Source: Pleurodeles waltl
Taxonomy: Eukaryota > Chordata > Amphibia > Caudata > Salamandridae
Assembly: GCF_031143425.1 (NCBI RefSeq)
Contig: NC_090439.1
Span: 354,820,027-354,884,026, forward strand
Direction of reading: 5' to 3'
DNA length: 64,000 nt
A program made the position numbers and the translations under genes. The stretch's first letter is position 1. Every line of letters begins with the position of its first letter. Under the pieces are notes generated by a model. That model worked only from the letters and a program-made list of their open reading frames with translations. It ran no database searches and was not told the origin of the DNA. Shown here one piece after another: positions 45,706 through 57,109 of the stretch.

Positions 45706-47108
45706 TCAGTCATGTTCAGGGGAGATCGGATTTAGGATTGGGGGGTTAGCACTGGTGAGGGATTGTCTTCCTGTGAGGGGTGGGCTTCTTTTTGGGAAGA
45801 TTGGGTTGCTTTGGGGGGGAGGAATGGCTACTTGCGTGGGGGGCAGGGGAGACATTTGAGGTGGAAGGGACAGACTGGGAGCTGGGTGGGGTCCTTCTGT
45901 ATGTGGTTCGGGGGAGAAGTGGGATAAGGCAAATGTCACACAGGAACACAGGATGGTTATCAGAAGGGGGATGGGATTTGGAGGTTGAGGCAGTGGTTGT
46001 AGGCTGTGTAGGTGTGGATGACCTGGGTGCATACTTATGCGAGGTATGCTTGTGTGTTGTGGGTGTCTGTTTGGGTGAGTGAGTGAGGGTATTTTTGTGT
46101 CTTGGGCTTAGGGGGGATGGAGGTGCTGGACGATGCCACGGTGGGAGGGTGTCTGTTGTGGTGGTGAATGCAGGTATGGTGGATGTAGGTGAGTTGGTAG
46201 TTGTGGTGTCTGCGGGTGTGGTGCTTGTGGTGGATGTCTGAGGGTGTGCTGGGGTAGTGTCTGCAGGTAGGATGGGTGTGGTGGCTGTGTCAGTGACTGT
46301 TGCAGTGGTGTCTCTAGGTCGGCTTGATGTTGTGTGTGTGATGCTGGGGGTGACCGGGGTGTCAGGGCCAGTAGTAAGTGTTGCTGTCTCTGTGGGTGGA
46401 TCTTATTTGTGTGCATGCCGGTGTGCCTTGTAGTGCTTGTGTTTGTGTGCACTACATTTGTCTGTTGAAATGGATGTATGAGGAACTGTTTGTATGCTAT
46501 GAGTAGGTAGGGGAAGGTGGGATTTGGATTGGGAAGAGGAAGGGTGAGGTTGGACAGAAGCTGGGGAGTGACTGGCTGCCGTCAGTGTGGAGGCCAGAGC
46601 CTAAAAAGACTTCTGTAGACCAGACATTGCAGCATGAATGCTTTTCAGGAATGCATTTGACCATTGTACCTGACTTGCCAATACCTGGATGTCGCTCACA
46701 ATGGTAGTCTGACCCACAGAGATCATTCTCAGGAGTTCAATAGCCTCCTCACTGAGGATAGCAGGGGTAATAGGGGCTGGGGCATAGGTAACTGTGGCAA
46801 AGACGACCACCCTCTTGGGTGAGTGGGCACAGCCAACTGGGTAAGGGCAACAGGGAGGACAGTGATAGAAAGGGGGTGGTGGACAAGGGTGGCAGTGGGG
46901 GAGTCCTGGTGGGTCCACCACCACTAGGGAGTGACCTCTGGAGGGAGAATCTGATGAAGAGGATGTAGATCCCGTCCCCCTGTGACACTCACCTCACCCT
47001 CCAGACCACTAGGTACCTCTGTGTTGGTGTTCTCTTGACCCAAGGTCCTGTGAACAGATGCTTCCCCACTCGTCTATGCCCTGTCTCCTTTGCCTGCTTG
47101 TGCTGATG
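45706..47108 (-). pseudogene. probable 3' exon of the Harbinger MYB-like gene
   Basis: Minus-strand region after a good acceptor (TTCTAATTGCAG, AG at 47110-47109). The translation contains SEEAIELLRMISVGQTTIVS and IQVLASQVQWSNAFLKSIHA near 46755-46620, a helical segment of the kind found C-terminal to MYB domains in these elements. A long Pro/Thr/Ser-rich low-complexity tail follows (46560-45706), spread over at least three frames. A stop at about 46601 follows GLQKSF. The link to exons at 57.1 and 58.8 kb across the L1 is inferred from order, strand and splice sites, not proven. Confidence 0.5.
45720..46560 (+). repeat. strand-asymmetric G/T-rich tract
   Basis: About 840 bp in which the plus strand is almost purely G and T with few C, for example GGTGTGGTGCTTGTGGTGGATG and TGGGTGTGGTGGCTGTG. 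It corresponds to the Thr/Pro-rich coding on minus (ACC, CCA, CAC codons), so it is at least partly explained by protein composition. Confidence 0.7.
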
Positions 47109-47474
47109 CTGCAATTAGAATAAGAAATAGACTCATAACATATACATAATAACACCTCAATCACAACTCTGATTGACAGACAATACCATCATGTCAAGTA
47201 GGCTCCATAAAATTATTTCACCAAAGTGGCAATATTCAAGCATGCCATCTGGACTTACCAAATTTACCCACAGGCTAATCGGGATCCCAGACAACTACAA
47301 GTGCATGGCTGAAGTCTTGCAACCACAATGACCATACAACAACTAGATGACCTCTCCATCCTCACAGCTGTGCGACATGCAGCAGACCTCAGTTCACTTG
47401 CAGCCAACAATACAACCCCTTGACGAAGTAACTTCCCAAATTTCATACACAAGTTTATGCACACATCTATTTTG

Positions 47475-47560
47475 CATATGCATGATGTACCAACAATTTG
47501 AGATAATGCTAATGAAACCCACCTTTGGCAGATACAAAAATTAAATAACCTGGAGTAGTT
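47475..47560. repeat. duplicated intron segment, unit A, part left of L1
   Basis: CATGATGTACCAACAATTTGAG.TAATGC through AAATAACCTGGAGTAGTT matches the start of unit B at 55339-55437. It is continued at 54665 on the other side of the L1. Confidence 0.8.
47549..47560. repeat. L1 target-site duplication, left copy
   Basis: CCTGGAGTAGTT, identical to 54653-54664. It directly abuts the T-run that is the L1 A-tail in reverse. Confidence 0.9.
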
Positions 47561-48402
47561 TTTTTTTTGTTAAATCTGTTTATTGGTATTTTAAATTGAA
47601 TAAAACATACACAATGAAGCGTCCTTGTGTAAGTGATCTGCTACATATCATTATCTGGTTATTATACAATCACGCACAGCAGTTAAGGATTATAGACATG
47701 AAGAAGGAAAACATATCTGCACCAGTCAGGTATTATCTGTTAACGATAGTATGGCATAAGTGGGGTGGTGTATCATGCGTTATTCAGATGGTAAGAGATA
47801 ATGTATTACATTCATACATAATAGAGAAGGTCAGAGATATATGAGCTAATAATTGAGTATACACTATTCTATAAATAGAGACATTATGGGGTGTACTGTA
47901 ATCCAGTGTAGGAAAAATATATAATAAACAACAGGGAGCAATAAGGTCTAACGGAAAGAGAAAACAGTGAAAACAACAATAGAGAGCTTCTTGGTGAAGA
48001 AAAGGTGTGTTGGCGCATGATTTGGATAGGTACATCATCGGGGGGCGCAGTAGTTTAACGTGAAACTACTGCGATCGGAGAGGGCGGGAGAGGTAGAGAG
48101 GGAAACAATGAATGATGCGATAACTTGATTGTAAGGTCGGGATGGTATGATGTGAGGAGGCAGCGAGTTCAGAGGGCGGGAGCTGCTATTGGGTCGGGAC
48201 CATGGAGCCGACACATTTGATTAATTTAGCTAGGGGTGGAGTAGGTGTCTGCACAAGGTGAAACGATGGGGGCGGGAGCGGCCAATTTATCTTCTACTTT
48301 CACTAGGTACGTGTCCCATAGTGTAATCCCACCTTCGCCCCCACATTTGCGGTTGTCATATTCAAGTGCTTGTGCTTCAATCGTAGCCCAGTGTAGCACC
48401 CC
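47561..48402 (-). other. L1 3' UTR and A-tail (minus copy)
   Basis: About 840 bp after the ORF2 stop, AT-rich, ending in an A-run of about 10 on minus after a short ACA-rich stretch. AATAAA-like motifs occur near 47600-47575 on minus (TTCAATTTAAAATACCAATAAAC). Confidence 0.7.
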
Positions 48403-51400
48403 TCAAAGCCATTTCGATATGTCAGGAGGTTTTGGGGCCTTCCAGTTCATGGCAATCAAGCGTTTAAAGAGGATAAGGGCGAGATCCACAAACTTTAAAT
48501 AATACTTGGACAATTTGTATCTGCGGGTCATCCCTAAGAGGCAGAGCAGTGGGTCTAATGGGATGGGGGCGTCAACAATATCGGAAATATGCCGCACAAC
48601 GTGTGCCCAGGTAAAGGATATATCAGCGCATTCCCATGTCATATGCAGGAAGGTGCCATTGTTTTCGCGCATCGTGGGCATATCGAGGGAGCTCCTGGGA
48701 ATATTCGATGTAGTCTGTGGGGGGACAGGTAAGTTTGATGGATATAATTGAAGTGTGTAAATGTCAGTCTGGCATTCCGCGATACGTATTTAACTTGTTG
48801 TAAGGCCTTCTTCCACTGGGGGTCCGTGAGGGTCACTCCTAGGCTCTGGTCCCATCTAGTTCTACTATGAGAGTGGGGAACTATAGTTGTGTCTCTCAAT
48901 AGGGCATACAAATTAGTGATTGCTTTCCTTTCCCCCGTCCTAGTCAATAAATGGTGAAGTATGACGTGTGTTGGGGGTTCCAAGGAACCAAGGGACCACA
49001 TTTGTCAAACTATAGCTTGTAGAGCTGCGTGGGCTAGGAATTGTCCGGGATCTAGATGGTAGAGGGTACTGAGTGTCTGGGAAGTATGTAGTTTCCCATC
49101 TTGAAACAACTCACCGACGCAGGACAACCCTCCCTCGCGCCACTTGTGAAAATCATATTGTCGCTGGAGGTCATAAATCTGGGGGAGTTCCCAGATTGGG
49201 AGCTCCGGGGAGTAGGGAAATCGTTGTCGACGTCTGTGAATAAACTTAACCCAGGTGGCTTTCGCTGTGTTAAGGAGCAGGCCCGCGCGTATGCCGGGCT
49301 GAGGACGGTCAAAGAGCCAATGCAGTACCCCCGCGCCACCTGTCATCTGGCGAATCATGGTCCCTTCTATGGAAGGGGTCTCTGATAGCCACGTCATAAG
49401 CCAGTGGAGTTGAGCCGCAGCGTAATAATGGCACAAGTCCGGAATCGCCATATCCCCATCCTGAGTTGGGTGGTGTAATATATCAAGAGAGACCCGCTCG
49501 CGGCCGAGCCCCAGATGAGAGAGGTCAATTAACTGCACGCTGCTGCGAAAAAAGGTCTCCCCGGGAAGAATGGAAGGGCCATGAAGAGATATAAGAACCG
49601 GGGAAGTATTAGCATTTTGGCAATAGCCGCTCTACCCATTGGGGAGAGAGGCAAAGGCAGCCAGAAGGGCATAGACCCACGAATGGAAGAGAGCACTTTG
49701 TTATAATTGCCTTCTACAAAATCTGTAGTGGTGTGATATATATCTACACCGAGATAGCGAAAACTGTTTGCCACCCACGGAAGTCTATCCTGAGGAGATG
49801 TCCAGGATGTAGCGTTGCTTTCTTTGCATAGGGGGAACATACAGGACTTACTCCAGTTCACTCGGAGGCCGGACAACTCGCTGAATTGGTCTAATAGGAG
49901 GAATAAATTGGTTAGGGCAGCAGTCCTATCGCGTAGATAAATTAGTACGTCATCAGCATATAAAGAAGTAATGTGCCAGTTACCATCGGCCCACAAGCCC
50001 CACGCGGTTTCCTCCTGGTGTAGTCGTGAAGCAAGAGGTTCCATCGCCAGGGCAAAGAGTATCGGTGATAGGGAGCATCCCTGACGAGTCCCCCTTTGAA
50101 TGGGGAAGGACTCAGATACGCGGTGCCCAGTACGAACCCTAGCACAAGGAGCTGTGTAGAGAAGTTTTATCCATCGCAACATTTGGCGACCAACACCAAA
50201 GCGCCTCAGTGCCCACAATAAGTATGGCCATCCCAAAGTATCGAACGCCTTCTCAAAGTCTAAAGACACTGCCACTGGGCAGCCATCTCCCCCGGACAGT
50301 GTATCAATGAGGTGGCAAAGACGTCTAACGTTACCATAAGTAGTTCTGTGAGGGACAAAACCATTTTGGTCAGGATGAATCAAGGAGGGAAGTAGGGGGA
50401 GCAACCTGTTGGCCAATAGTTTACTAAGGATCTTATAATCAATATTGAGCATGGAGAGAGGATGTTAGGAGCCCACTTGAAGGGGATCCTTACCAGGCTT
50501 TGGAAGGACCACAATGAGTGCTTCGTTCAATGTTGAGGGGAGCGCGCCCTGCTGGTCCGATGTCTTGTACAAAGTCAATAATTTGGGTGCAAGAGTGGTC
50601 CCATAAGAGGCATAGAACTCTACGGGGAGACCGTCTGGGCCTGAAGTCTTCCCCCTAGCCATCTGTTGTATTGCGAGGTTCACCTCATCTATGTGCAGTG
50701 AGCCGGTCTAGGTTCTGACTCTGTTGTTGTGTAAGGGAGGGCACCCGAAGATCCTTTAATAGCGGGTGAAGATCAAACGTGGGAGGGGTCGGCCGTGCTG
50801 TATATAGATTTTTATAATAATGAGCGAAGGTTGCGTTAATTGCTTCCTGTGTATTGACCACTGTACCATGTTCGTTACGGATTGCACCTAGTACTGTTCG
50901 TGGAACCTCGGAACCCAGTAACCATGCTGATATATGTCCTGGTTTGTCACCCTCTTTGTGTTGTTGCAGAGAGTATGTCTTATAATCTAATTTGCTGAGT
51001 CTGTGGGAGTCCTCCCGGTGTTGGCGGCGCCGAATGGATAGACATTGACGGGCTGAAGGGTCAGTTACAGCTGCAACTTCCAATTGCCGTATTTCGTGTT
51101 CAAGCTTCCCTATACTGTGGGTAAGGGCTGATCTTGCTCTCCAGGAGGAGGCCATGCAATGGCCTCGAATCACAACCTTCATAGCATCCCATTCTGTTCT
51201 AGGGTCCCCAACAGATCCTTCATTGTGTTTAAAGTATTCCGTAACGGTGGTACCAACTTGAGTTTTAAACGGCGTGTCTTGAAGAGCTTCCACAGCCTCC
51301 ACAGTGGGATTCGCGGTCTGGTTGGCCCCCATTGGAACGACACTCTGAGGGGATTATGGTCTGACCAAGTTCTACCCAGATATTCAGAGCTACGGATGTG

Positions 51401-52053
51401 TGGCCACAATGGGGAATTACAATAAATATAATCTAGTCTAGTGTGTATATGGTAGCTAGGGGCTTAATACGAATATTCCCTATCGTCTGGGTGGTGTAAA
51501 CCCCATATGTCGGATAAGTGCATAGTGCGTGACCAGCGTTGAAAATGTTTAGTGGCTAGGAGGCCAGGGGTGTTTGGCATGGGGGGAGTCGAGCGATCCA
51601 TTGCAGTATGTTGAATACAGTTAAAATCGCCACCCCATAGACTAGGAGTATTGGGATCTAACAATAGGGTAGGAGTTAAATCATCGAAAAACGTGCCTTG
51701 CAGGGTGTTAGGGCCGTATATATAGAGGTCAAGAGTATAGGGCGCCCATTTAGGAGGCCATCCAATATGACATACCGGCCCTCCCGATCCACATGAGATC
51801 TAGTTTTAGTGAATGGTACTTCCGGCGCGAGTCATATCAGGGCGCCTCTGGCATACGCGGAATAGCTAGTGCCAAAAACTTGACCCTTCCAGCGCCGCTG
51901 CAATTTAAGTAATTCACCGTGAGTTAGGTGTGTTTCTTGCAGGGAGGCGATATGGATATGGCGCTGTCGGAGGGAATTGTATATTCTATATCTTTTTATT
52001 GGATTACCTAATCCTCGGATATTCCAAGTTAATATGTTGTAGTCCGTAGTCAT
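48403..52053 (-). pseudogene. L1 ORF2 endonuclease-RT (minus copy)
   Basis: Start MTTDYNILTWNIRGLGNPIK at 52053. Endonuclease: SLQETHLTHGEL, GGDFNCIQHTAMDRS near 51640-51590, and SDHNPLRVSFQWGP near 51360-51320. RT: MARGKTSGPDGLPVEFYASY near 50655-50600, LIHPDQNGFVPH, VSLDFEKAFDTLGW with the first catalytic Asp, RGTRQGCSLSPILFALAMEP, SLYADDVLIYL with intact YADD at 49960-49949, and SGLRVNWSKS. C-terminus: APSICPRCAK and GTFLHMTWEC near 48690-48630, the Cys/His-rich end of L1 ORF2. About 1,216 codons, the usual L1 length. Lesions: stops near 51832, 51464, 50465 and 49005, and frame changes near 51.8, 51.3, 50.69, 49.54 and 48.65 kb. Confidence 0.9.
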
Positions 52054-52472
52054 AGGGAGTAGGAGTGCAAAAGCATAACAATTCTCCCTCCCTCTCCCCC
52101 AGAATCCCCAAAAGGAAGCGGTCCTCCTTATGTCTAACACCAAGCAGGCTCTAACCACAAAAAACATTGGAACAACTCACGGATCCCAGGCCTGTATCGT
52201 AACAGATAGCATGCCATAACCCCATAAAAAGGGAACAAAAGCACGTAATACTTTATATGAAACAGCTCTGACTAAGAGATAGTGTATCCACAGTATCCCC
52301 TGTGGTCGGGGGGGGGTTGTATGTATCATGAAATACAATAGAGATCCCCCCAGGTACCCCGGAATAACTTCATACAATTGCGCCCTGGGGCCGTGAGAGA
52401 GATAAGAAGCACTACTAATATGGAGACACGGGCAAATATCACCAATATTTAGGAGCCATAGATTGTGGTGTG

Positions 52473-53575
52473 TCAAAGATCATCAGCCAGTCTTGGAGTC
52501 ATCAGGGGGGCACGTTCATCGCCAGAAGCCCTGAAAGGTGACATGGCTCCAGTACCTGAATTGGAGGGGAACTGGAACTTGTCGGATAAGGCCAAAAAGG
52601 AGTTGTGAGAAAAGTGCGCTGCTTCCTGTATCGCTTTCTCTTGTTCAGTGACCGCTTGAGCTTTACTTGATTTCCACTTGCGTCGTTTGGGGTGTGGGGT
52701 GAACCAAGTGGCGACCTCCAGAGTGTCTGTAGCTGAGTGCACCAATCCCTTCGCATGCAACCAGGTCCACGCATCTTCCGGGGATTGAAAAAGTCTAGAG
52801 GCCTCACCGTCAGTCACCCGTAATTTAGCTGCGAATAAGAGCGCTAATATTTATAATTTAGTTCCCGGAGGCGTTGTTTTACTTTGGTGAAGGAGTTACG
52901 CTTCGCCTGTCCTTCGGCTGTAAAGTCAGGATATGCTGATATCGCGGCATTTTTTAACTGCCATGGGCCGTGGGAGCGAGAGCGCTGAAGAATTAAGTCT
53001 CTGTCGCGGAAATTCAATAACTGGGCGATAATGGGTCGTGGCGGCGCCCCCGGGCGGGGGGCCCTGCCGGGGATTCTGTGTGCTCTCTCTACGGAGAAAA
53101 ATTTTGGAGGCTTGCCGTCTAACACATGGTCAATCAGCCATTGTTCCACAAAGAGTTCAGTATTGGGTGCTTCAACCTGTTCAGGAAACCCCACAAGTCT
53201 AATGTTGTTCCGACTGTACCTTCTCTCGGCGTCCTCTGCGCGATTATGTAGGGTGGTTAGATCCAATTGCATTTGTTTCAGTTGGGAATGCAGGTCTTGC
53301 ACTGTGGGACAGAGAGCTGCCAATGAGGATTCCGTTTCTTCCACACGATCAGCCAATTTACGATGGTCGGCCCGAAGTAGGGTAACGTCTGTGGCGATTG
53401 TGGTTTCCAAGGACGTTTTGGCGTCGAGAATAGCCTGTGGAACCTTATCGAATTGGGCAGAGTGAGATTTGAGTGTAGTGTCTAGTTGTGCCAGGGTCTC
53501 CAAGACTCCCCCCTCCTTTGGGGCGAGATTCAGCTCAGGTCCCGGAGCCCTGGGTGCCTTATGTTTGCCCCTCAT
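52473..53575 (-). pseudogene. L1 ORF1 RNA-binding protein (minus copy)
   Basis: Start MRGKHKAPRAPGPELNLAPK at 53575, directly after the GC-rich leader. Coiled-coil segment: LLRADHRKLADRVEETESSL and QDLHSQLKQMQLDLTTLHN. RRM: YSRNNIRLVGFPEQVE. C-terminal domain: FSVERAHRIPGRAPRP, RPIIAQLLNFRDRDLILQ, and YPDFTAEGQAKRNSFTKVKQ. A one-base frame change near 52845 (after LRELNYKY) separates this from the rest of the protein, which reads LLFAAKLRVTDGEASRLF to the stop at 52473. About 367 codons in total. Only this one lesion was seen, so ORF1 is far better preserved than ORF2. Confidence 0.9.
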
Positions 53576-54652
53576 TGTTGCCCGGGTAGGGATATAATGG
53601 AGCAATGAAGAAGAGCACCGGATGAAGCAAAGCAATAAGCAGAGGTAGCGGTGTGGAGTTCTGTGAAATCGATATGCTACATCAAGGGCAGGCAGCGCCG
53701 GGGCGAAGGGAGTAACTAGGTACCTCCAAGGCCCAGAGGAGTCGCAAAAAGTTTCTAGACAGGCAATAGGTGAGGTAGTATTTTCTCAGTTATGACGCAA
53801 CCAGCTTGAGGTGGAGCACTCCCTACCCGTATCAGATGATCCAGTAATCGCCAGTTTTAGGGTGCCTTCAACAACTCTGCTCACCTCTGCATAGTAGTTC
53901 GTCGCCTTGCTGGATGTACCCACTGATGGAAGTCCCTTTCGGTGTCTGCAGAGCGTGTGCTGTAAGTACTAGATGTAGGGACCCCGGTTAGAGGAAAGGT
54001 CGGCTGCCGTCCTAGACCAGCTCGTTGTGGGTAGTCCGCTGTCACCAGTGATGTGTCCCAAACACCCCAGGATCCCCGGCCAGGGGCCCTCCGGCGTATA
54101 GCGTGAGTATGTGGGGCCACAGTAGGCCCAGCCGGGTAGATCGTGCGGGCTGCCTTCACCCGCGGGGGAGGCCTCCCAAGCGGTGGGGGTACGGCACGAG
54201 CACCCGCAAGAACGATGAGGAGATGTGTAGCGCCTGCGGCCCTCTGCCAGATCCAGAGGCTCCGCTGATCTGGAGGCGGGGCACGCCCACAATGAGGCCG
54301 GGTGCTCGTCCAGGTCCACCCAGGCAGGGTCAGGTCCGGTTGGGGCAACACATTAGGGTTCCCTCGCGTCGCCCCACTCAGCGCTCACCTGGCCAGCGCT
54401 GGCGCGCTAATGGGTCCCTCCTCCGCCGGCAACACCCCAGCCACGGCGGTGTGTGCGGGACGGTGGGGCACTCTGCCACCCCAAAACAACACCAGCCAGC
54501 TATCCCCGGAGCCTCCAGGCTACCTCCAGACAGTATTCCCTCGGGCCCCATTGCTGCGACACCGTTGTGTCAGTAGAAATGTTCTGGGGCCGGCGCGGAG
54601 CTCTGGGCTACGCATCCGCTCCGGCCGCCATCTTGGCTCTGCCCCCAAATAT
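53576..54652 (-). promoter_or_regulatory. L1 5' UTR (minus copy)
   Basis: GC-rich 1.08-kb leader starting with ATTTGGGGGCAGAGCC and AAGATGGCGGCC, where L1 internal promoters lie. The AAGATGGCGGC motif resembles a YY1-type site, which positions L1 transcription starts in mammals; its role here is inference. Open frames of up to 157 codons on both strands are by-products of GC content. Confidence 0.75.
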
Positions 54653-54664
54653 CCTGGAGTAGTT
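54653..54664. repeat. L1 target-site duplication, right copy
   Basis: CCTGGAGTAGTT, identical to 47549-47560. Confidence 0.9.
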
Positions 54665-55229
54665 GACATGGAATTACCCATGTCACAATGGACACATTTC
54701 AACAATGTACAGCTCTAAAAGTGACACCTGTCCCAGTAGAGTCAAGGAGGTAGCATCAATGGCACTCTGATAGGCCTCACATGTGTCATTGAAAGGAACA
54801 ACATTGACGTCAGGTTCAATATGTCAGGGAGAGAAGTCTCCAGAATACACACAACAATGAATCATTAAGCCCCAGGATAGTAACCACTAATGTCTACCAA
54901 CCCATTACAATTACATCATCTGAGTGTGTCTGTGTATACATCTGTACCTTGCATGTTGGAGAAACAGAAATTGCAAGAATAAATAGAAGGACACCAACCT
55001 GTTGTCCGATGAGAAGCACCGTCATTATCCATACCTAAAGCATGCCAAACCTGGTATCTGTTTGTGGATGAATGCCAAACACATGTGATGTTAACATCAC
55101 TGCATGTCACTCCTAGATTCATGACAGTAGCCAGGGAACAATCCTCGATCATACAACATGTGCAGTGCACTTTCCCACAAGATGCTACATCAGCGGCATA
55201 GATAAACACAGAGTGGTTCCACAATCTGG
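54665..55229. repeat. duplicated intron segment, unit A, part right of L1
   Basis: GACATGG.A.T.CCCATGTCA, then AATGGACACATTT.AACAATGTA, CACATGTGTCATTGAAAGGAAC, CATCATCTGAGTGTGTCTGTG, and ACTTTCCCACAAGATGCTACAT. All recur in order in unit B (55437-55998). Non-coding. Confidence 0.85.
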
Positions 55230-55230
55230 A

Positions 55231-55340
55231 CGTTAGGAGGACAGTCCCAGCTGGGTCTCCATAATCTTCTGGCCAAGTGTCTCAGGTCCTCCCACCTCTT
55301 TCTGCAGTGGGCGCACCGCCGGCGTGGACCCCCAGGGTCT
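55231..55340 (-). pseudogene. duplicated fragment of Harbinger MYB exon 2
   Basis: On minus this reads TGCAGACCCTGGGGGTCC, then GCCCACTGCAGAAAGAGGTGG and GAGGACCTGAGACACTTGG. It parallels 57061-56950, where exon 2 has GATCCTGAGGGTCCGC, GCCCACTGCAGAAATAGGTGG and GAGGACCTGTGATGCTGG. A net base change between the GGTCC and GCCCACTGC blocks shifts the frame. It sits exactly between units A and B, so the duplication that made them included part of exon 2. Confidence 0.75.
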
Positions 55341-55998
55341 GCACATACATGATGTACCAACAATTTGAGGTGATGCCAATAAAAACCAGCTATCGCAGAT
55401 ACAATATTGAAATATCCTCAAGTAATTGACATGGAAATCCCCATGTCAAAATGGACACATTTTAACAATGTACAGCTCAAAAAGAGACATCTGTCCCAAA
55501 AGTCAAGGAGGTAGTATCAATGTGACTCTGATAGGCCTCACATGTGTCATTGAAAGGAACAACATTGACGTCACGTCCAATATGTCAGGGAGGGATGTCT
55601 CTAGAAAACAAATAACAACGAATCAGTAAGCCACGGGATAGTCACCACTACTGTCTGACACCCATTACAATGACATCATCTGAGTGTGTCTGTGTGATAC
55701 ACATCTGTACCTTGCATGTTGGAGAGACACATAACATGCAAGGAAAAATAGAAGGACTTAAAACTGTTGTCAAATGAGAAGCAGCATCACTATCCATATC
55801 TAAGACATGCCAACCCTGGTATCTGTTTGTGGATGAATGCCTGAGCCCAAACACATGTGATGTCAACATCACTGCAAGTCACTCTTTGATTCATGACAAC
55901 AGCCAGGGAACAATCCTCAATCATTCAACATGTGCAGTGCACTTTCCCACAAGATGCTACATCAAGGGCATAGATAACACAGAGTAGTTCCACAATCT
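55339..55998. repeat. duplicated intron segment, unit B (uninterrupted)
   Basis: Second copy of the segment that carries the L1 in unit A. At the position of the insertion it reads ATATCCTCAAGTAATTGACATGG, the empty-site equivalent of CCTGGAGTAGTT. Divergence between the units is about 10% by eye. Confidence 0.85.
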
Positions 55999-56869
55999 TG
56001 TCCTAAGTGTCATGTCCCTCATTGCTATTGCAGTCCTACATGACAAATAGCATACTATGACACATGAAGGTATCTGTCAGACATGGACAATGTGGACACA
56101 CTCCTGTCTGTGGCAGAACATGAAATGGATCAGCATTGTAAATGTGCTATTCCACTAACAGTATACCATGCACATACATATGAGGGAATGCAGACTTCAT
56201 CCCATCTACATGGGTAGAACATGCAAGAACTTGCAGAATAGGGATGTTTCCCAAAGACAGAGGGGAGAGGGACACATGCTGACATATAGGCACAAAGAAC
56301 GTTGGCTAGTCAGGTGACACAATTTTACTCAATGTACATTCCCCACTTACCAAGGAAAGTAGTTTGCTACATCTGCAAACCATTAACCATGTAAGCCATG
56401 TCAGATCTATTCTGGGCACAAACACATCAAAGACTGAGGTGAGGCTCCAGCACATATCATACCCTCAAGAAAACTTGCTTCTGTGCGGCAGATGTCTACA
56501 TACACATATGCCCAGACACATGGCAGAGGACAGTGACCCATAACCCACTTATTTTTTGTCTATGACTTCCAGGAGAAGTGATCTGTGGGTCAGACATTTC
56601 ACCCACTACAACAACAAAAAGTACATGAAAGATCACTGCACACAGCCATTTATGGTCCCTGCAGAGAAAGTTGTTTGAGGATTTCCCCCAGGTCTGTACC
56701 AGATCCCAGGTTCAGAAGGCAGTTTGATACACATGACATGTCAACACAAACAATCTCCCAACTACTGTGTGGGGGAGCTGTCAGTACCCCATGCAATCAC
56801 CTGACAAAGGGACAGGCAGGAATTTGCTATCTACTCACCCCCTTGTGTTTGCTGTGCTGCCCTTAATGC
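55999..56869. other. Harbinger intron sequence
   Basis: Between MYB exon 2 and unit B. No coding signal; ACA-rich composition like the other introns of this element. Confidence 0.5.
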
Positions 56870-57109
56870 CCATCCAGCTCTGGGTAGGCCACTGCCAGAA
56901 TGCAGGCCATTGGGGGGGGTCATTGTCCGATGGGCACCCCGCCTACATTAGGAGGACAGCCCCAGCTGGGCCGATGTAATCTTCAGTGCCCAGCATCACA
57001 GGTCCTCCCACCTATTTCTGCAGTGGGCACTCCGCCGGCTGCGGACCCTCAGGATCTGCACCTTCTTGGTGAAGGCTCTCCAAATCCCTTTCTTTTGATG
57101 GATGTTGGC
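56870..57109 (-). pseudogene. Harbinger MYB/SANT-like gene, exon 2
   Basis: Second exon of the DNA-binding partner that Harbinger elements encode beside their transposase. It follows an acceptor CTTTTGCATCCATGCAG (AG at 57111-57110) in phase with exon 1. Translation: ANIHQKKGIWRAFTKKVQIL, RVRSRRSAHCRNRWEDL, with the Trp residues and R-x-R-W-E-D-L end of a MYB/SANT-like trihelix domain. A TGA follows directly after WEDL, where the duplicated fragment at 55.3 kb has CTGAGA in another frame. Past it the same frame continues with AQLGLSS, a second stop, then RRGAHRTMTPPM and ILAVAYPELDGH. Family members continue through this point, so the stop is probably a lesion. Confidence 0.78.

Larger units (their letters stand above)
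47561..54652 (-). mobile_element. full-length L1 retrotransposon (minus)
   Basis: Complete LINE-1 of 7092 bp with a 5' leader (54652-53576), ORF1 (53575-52473), 420-bp spacer, ORF2 (52053-48403), 3' UTR and an A-tail (T-run at 47559-47568 on plus). It is flanked by a perfect 12-bp target duplication CCTGGAGTAGTT. The 5' end reads ATATTTGGGGGCAGAGCCAAGATGGCGGCC, cited here by its key block GGGGGCAGAGCCAAGATGG, a typical L1 start. It lies in an intron-like segment of the Harbinger MYB gene, in the same orientation as that gene. ORF2 has about eight lesions, so it is no longer mobile by itself. Confidence 0.92.

Noticed and set aside
53881..54576. Frames of 138-157 codons on both strands in the minus L1 leader
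   Set aside because: GC-rich 5' UTR; frames are not kept in the plus L1 and contain no motif.
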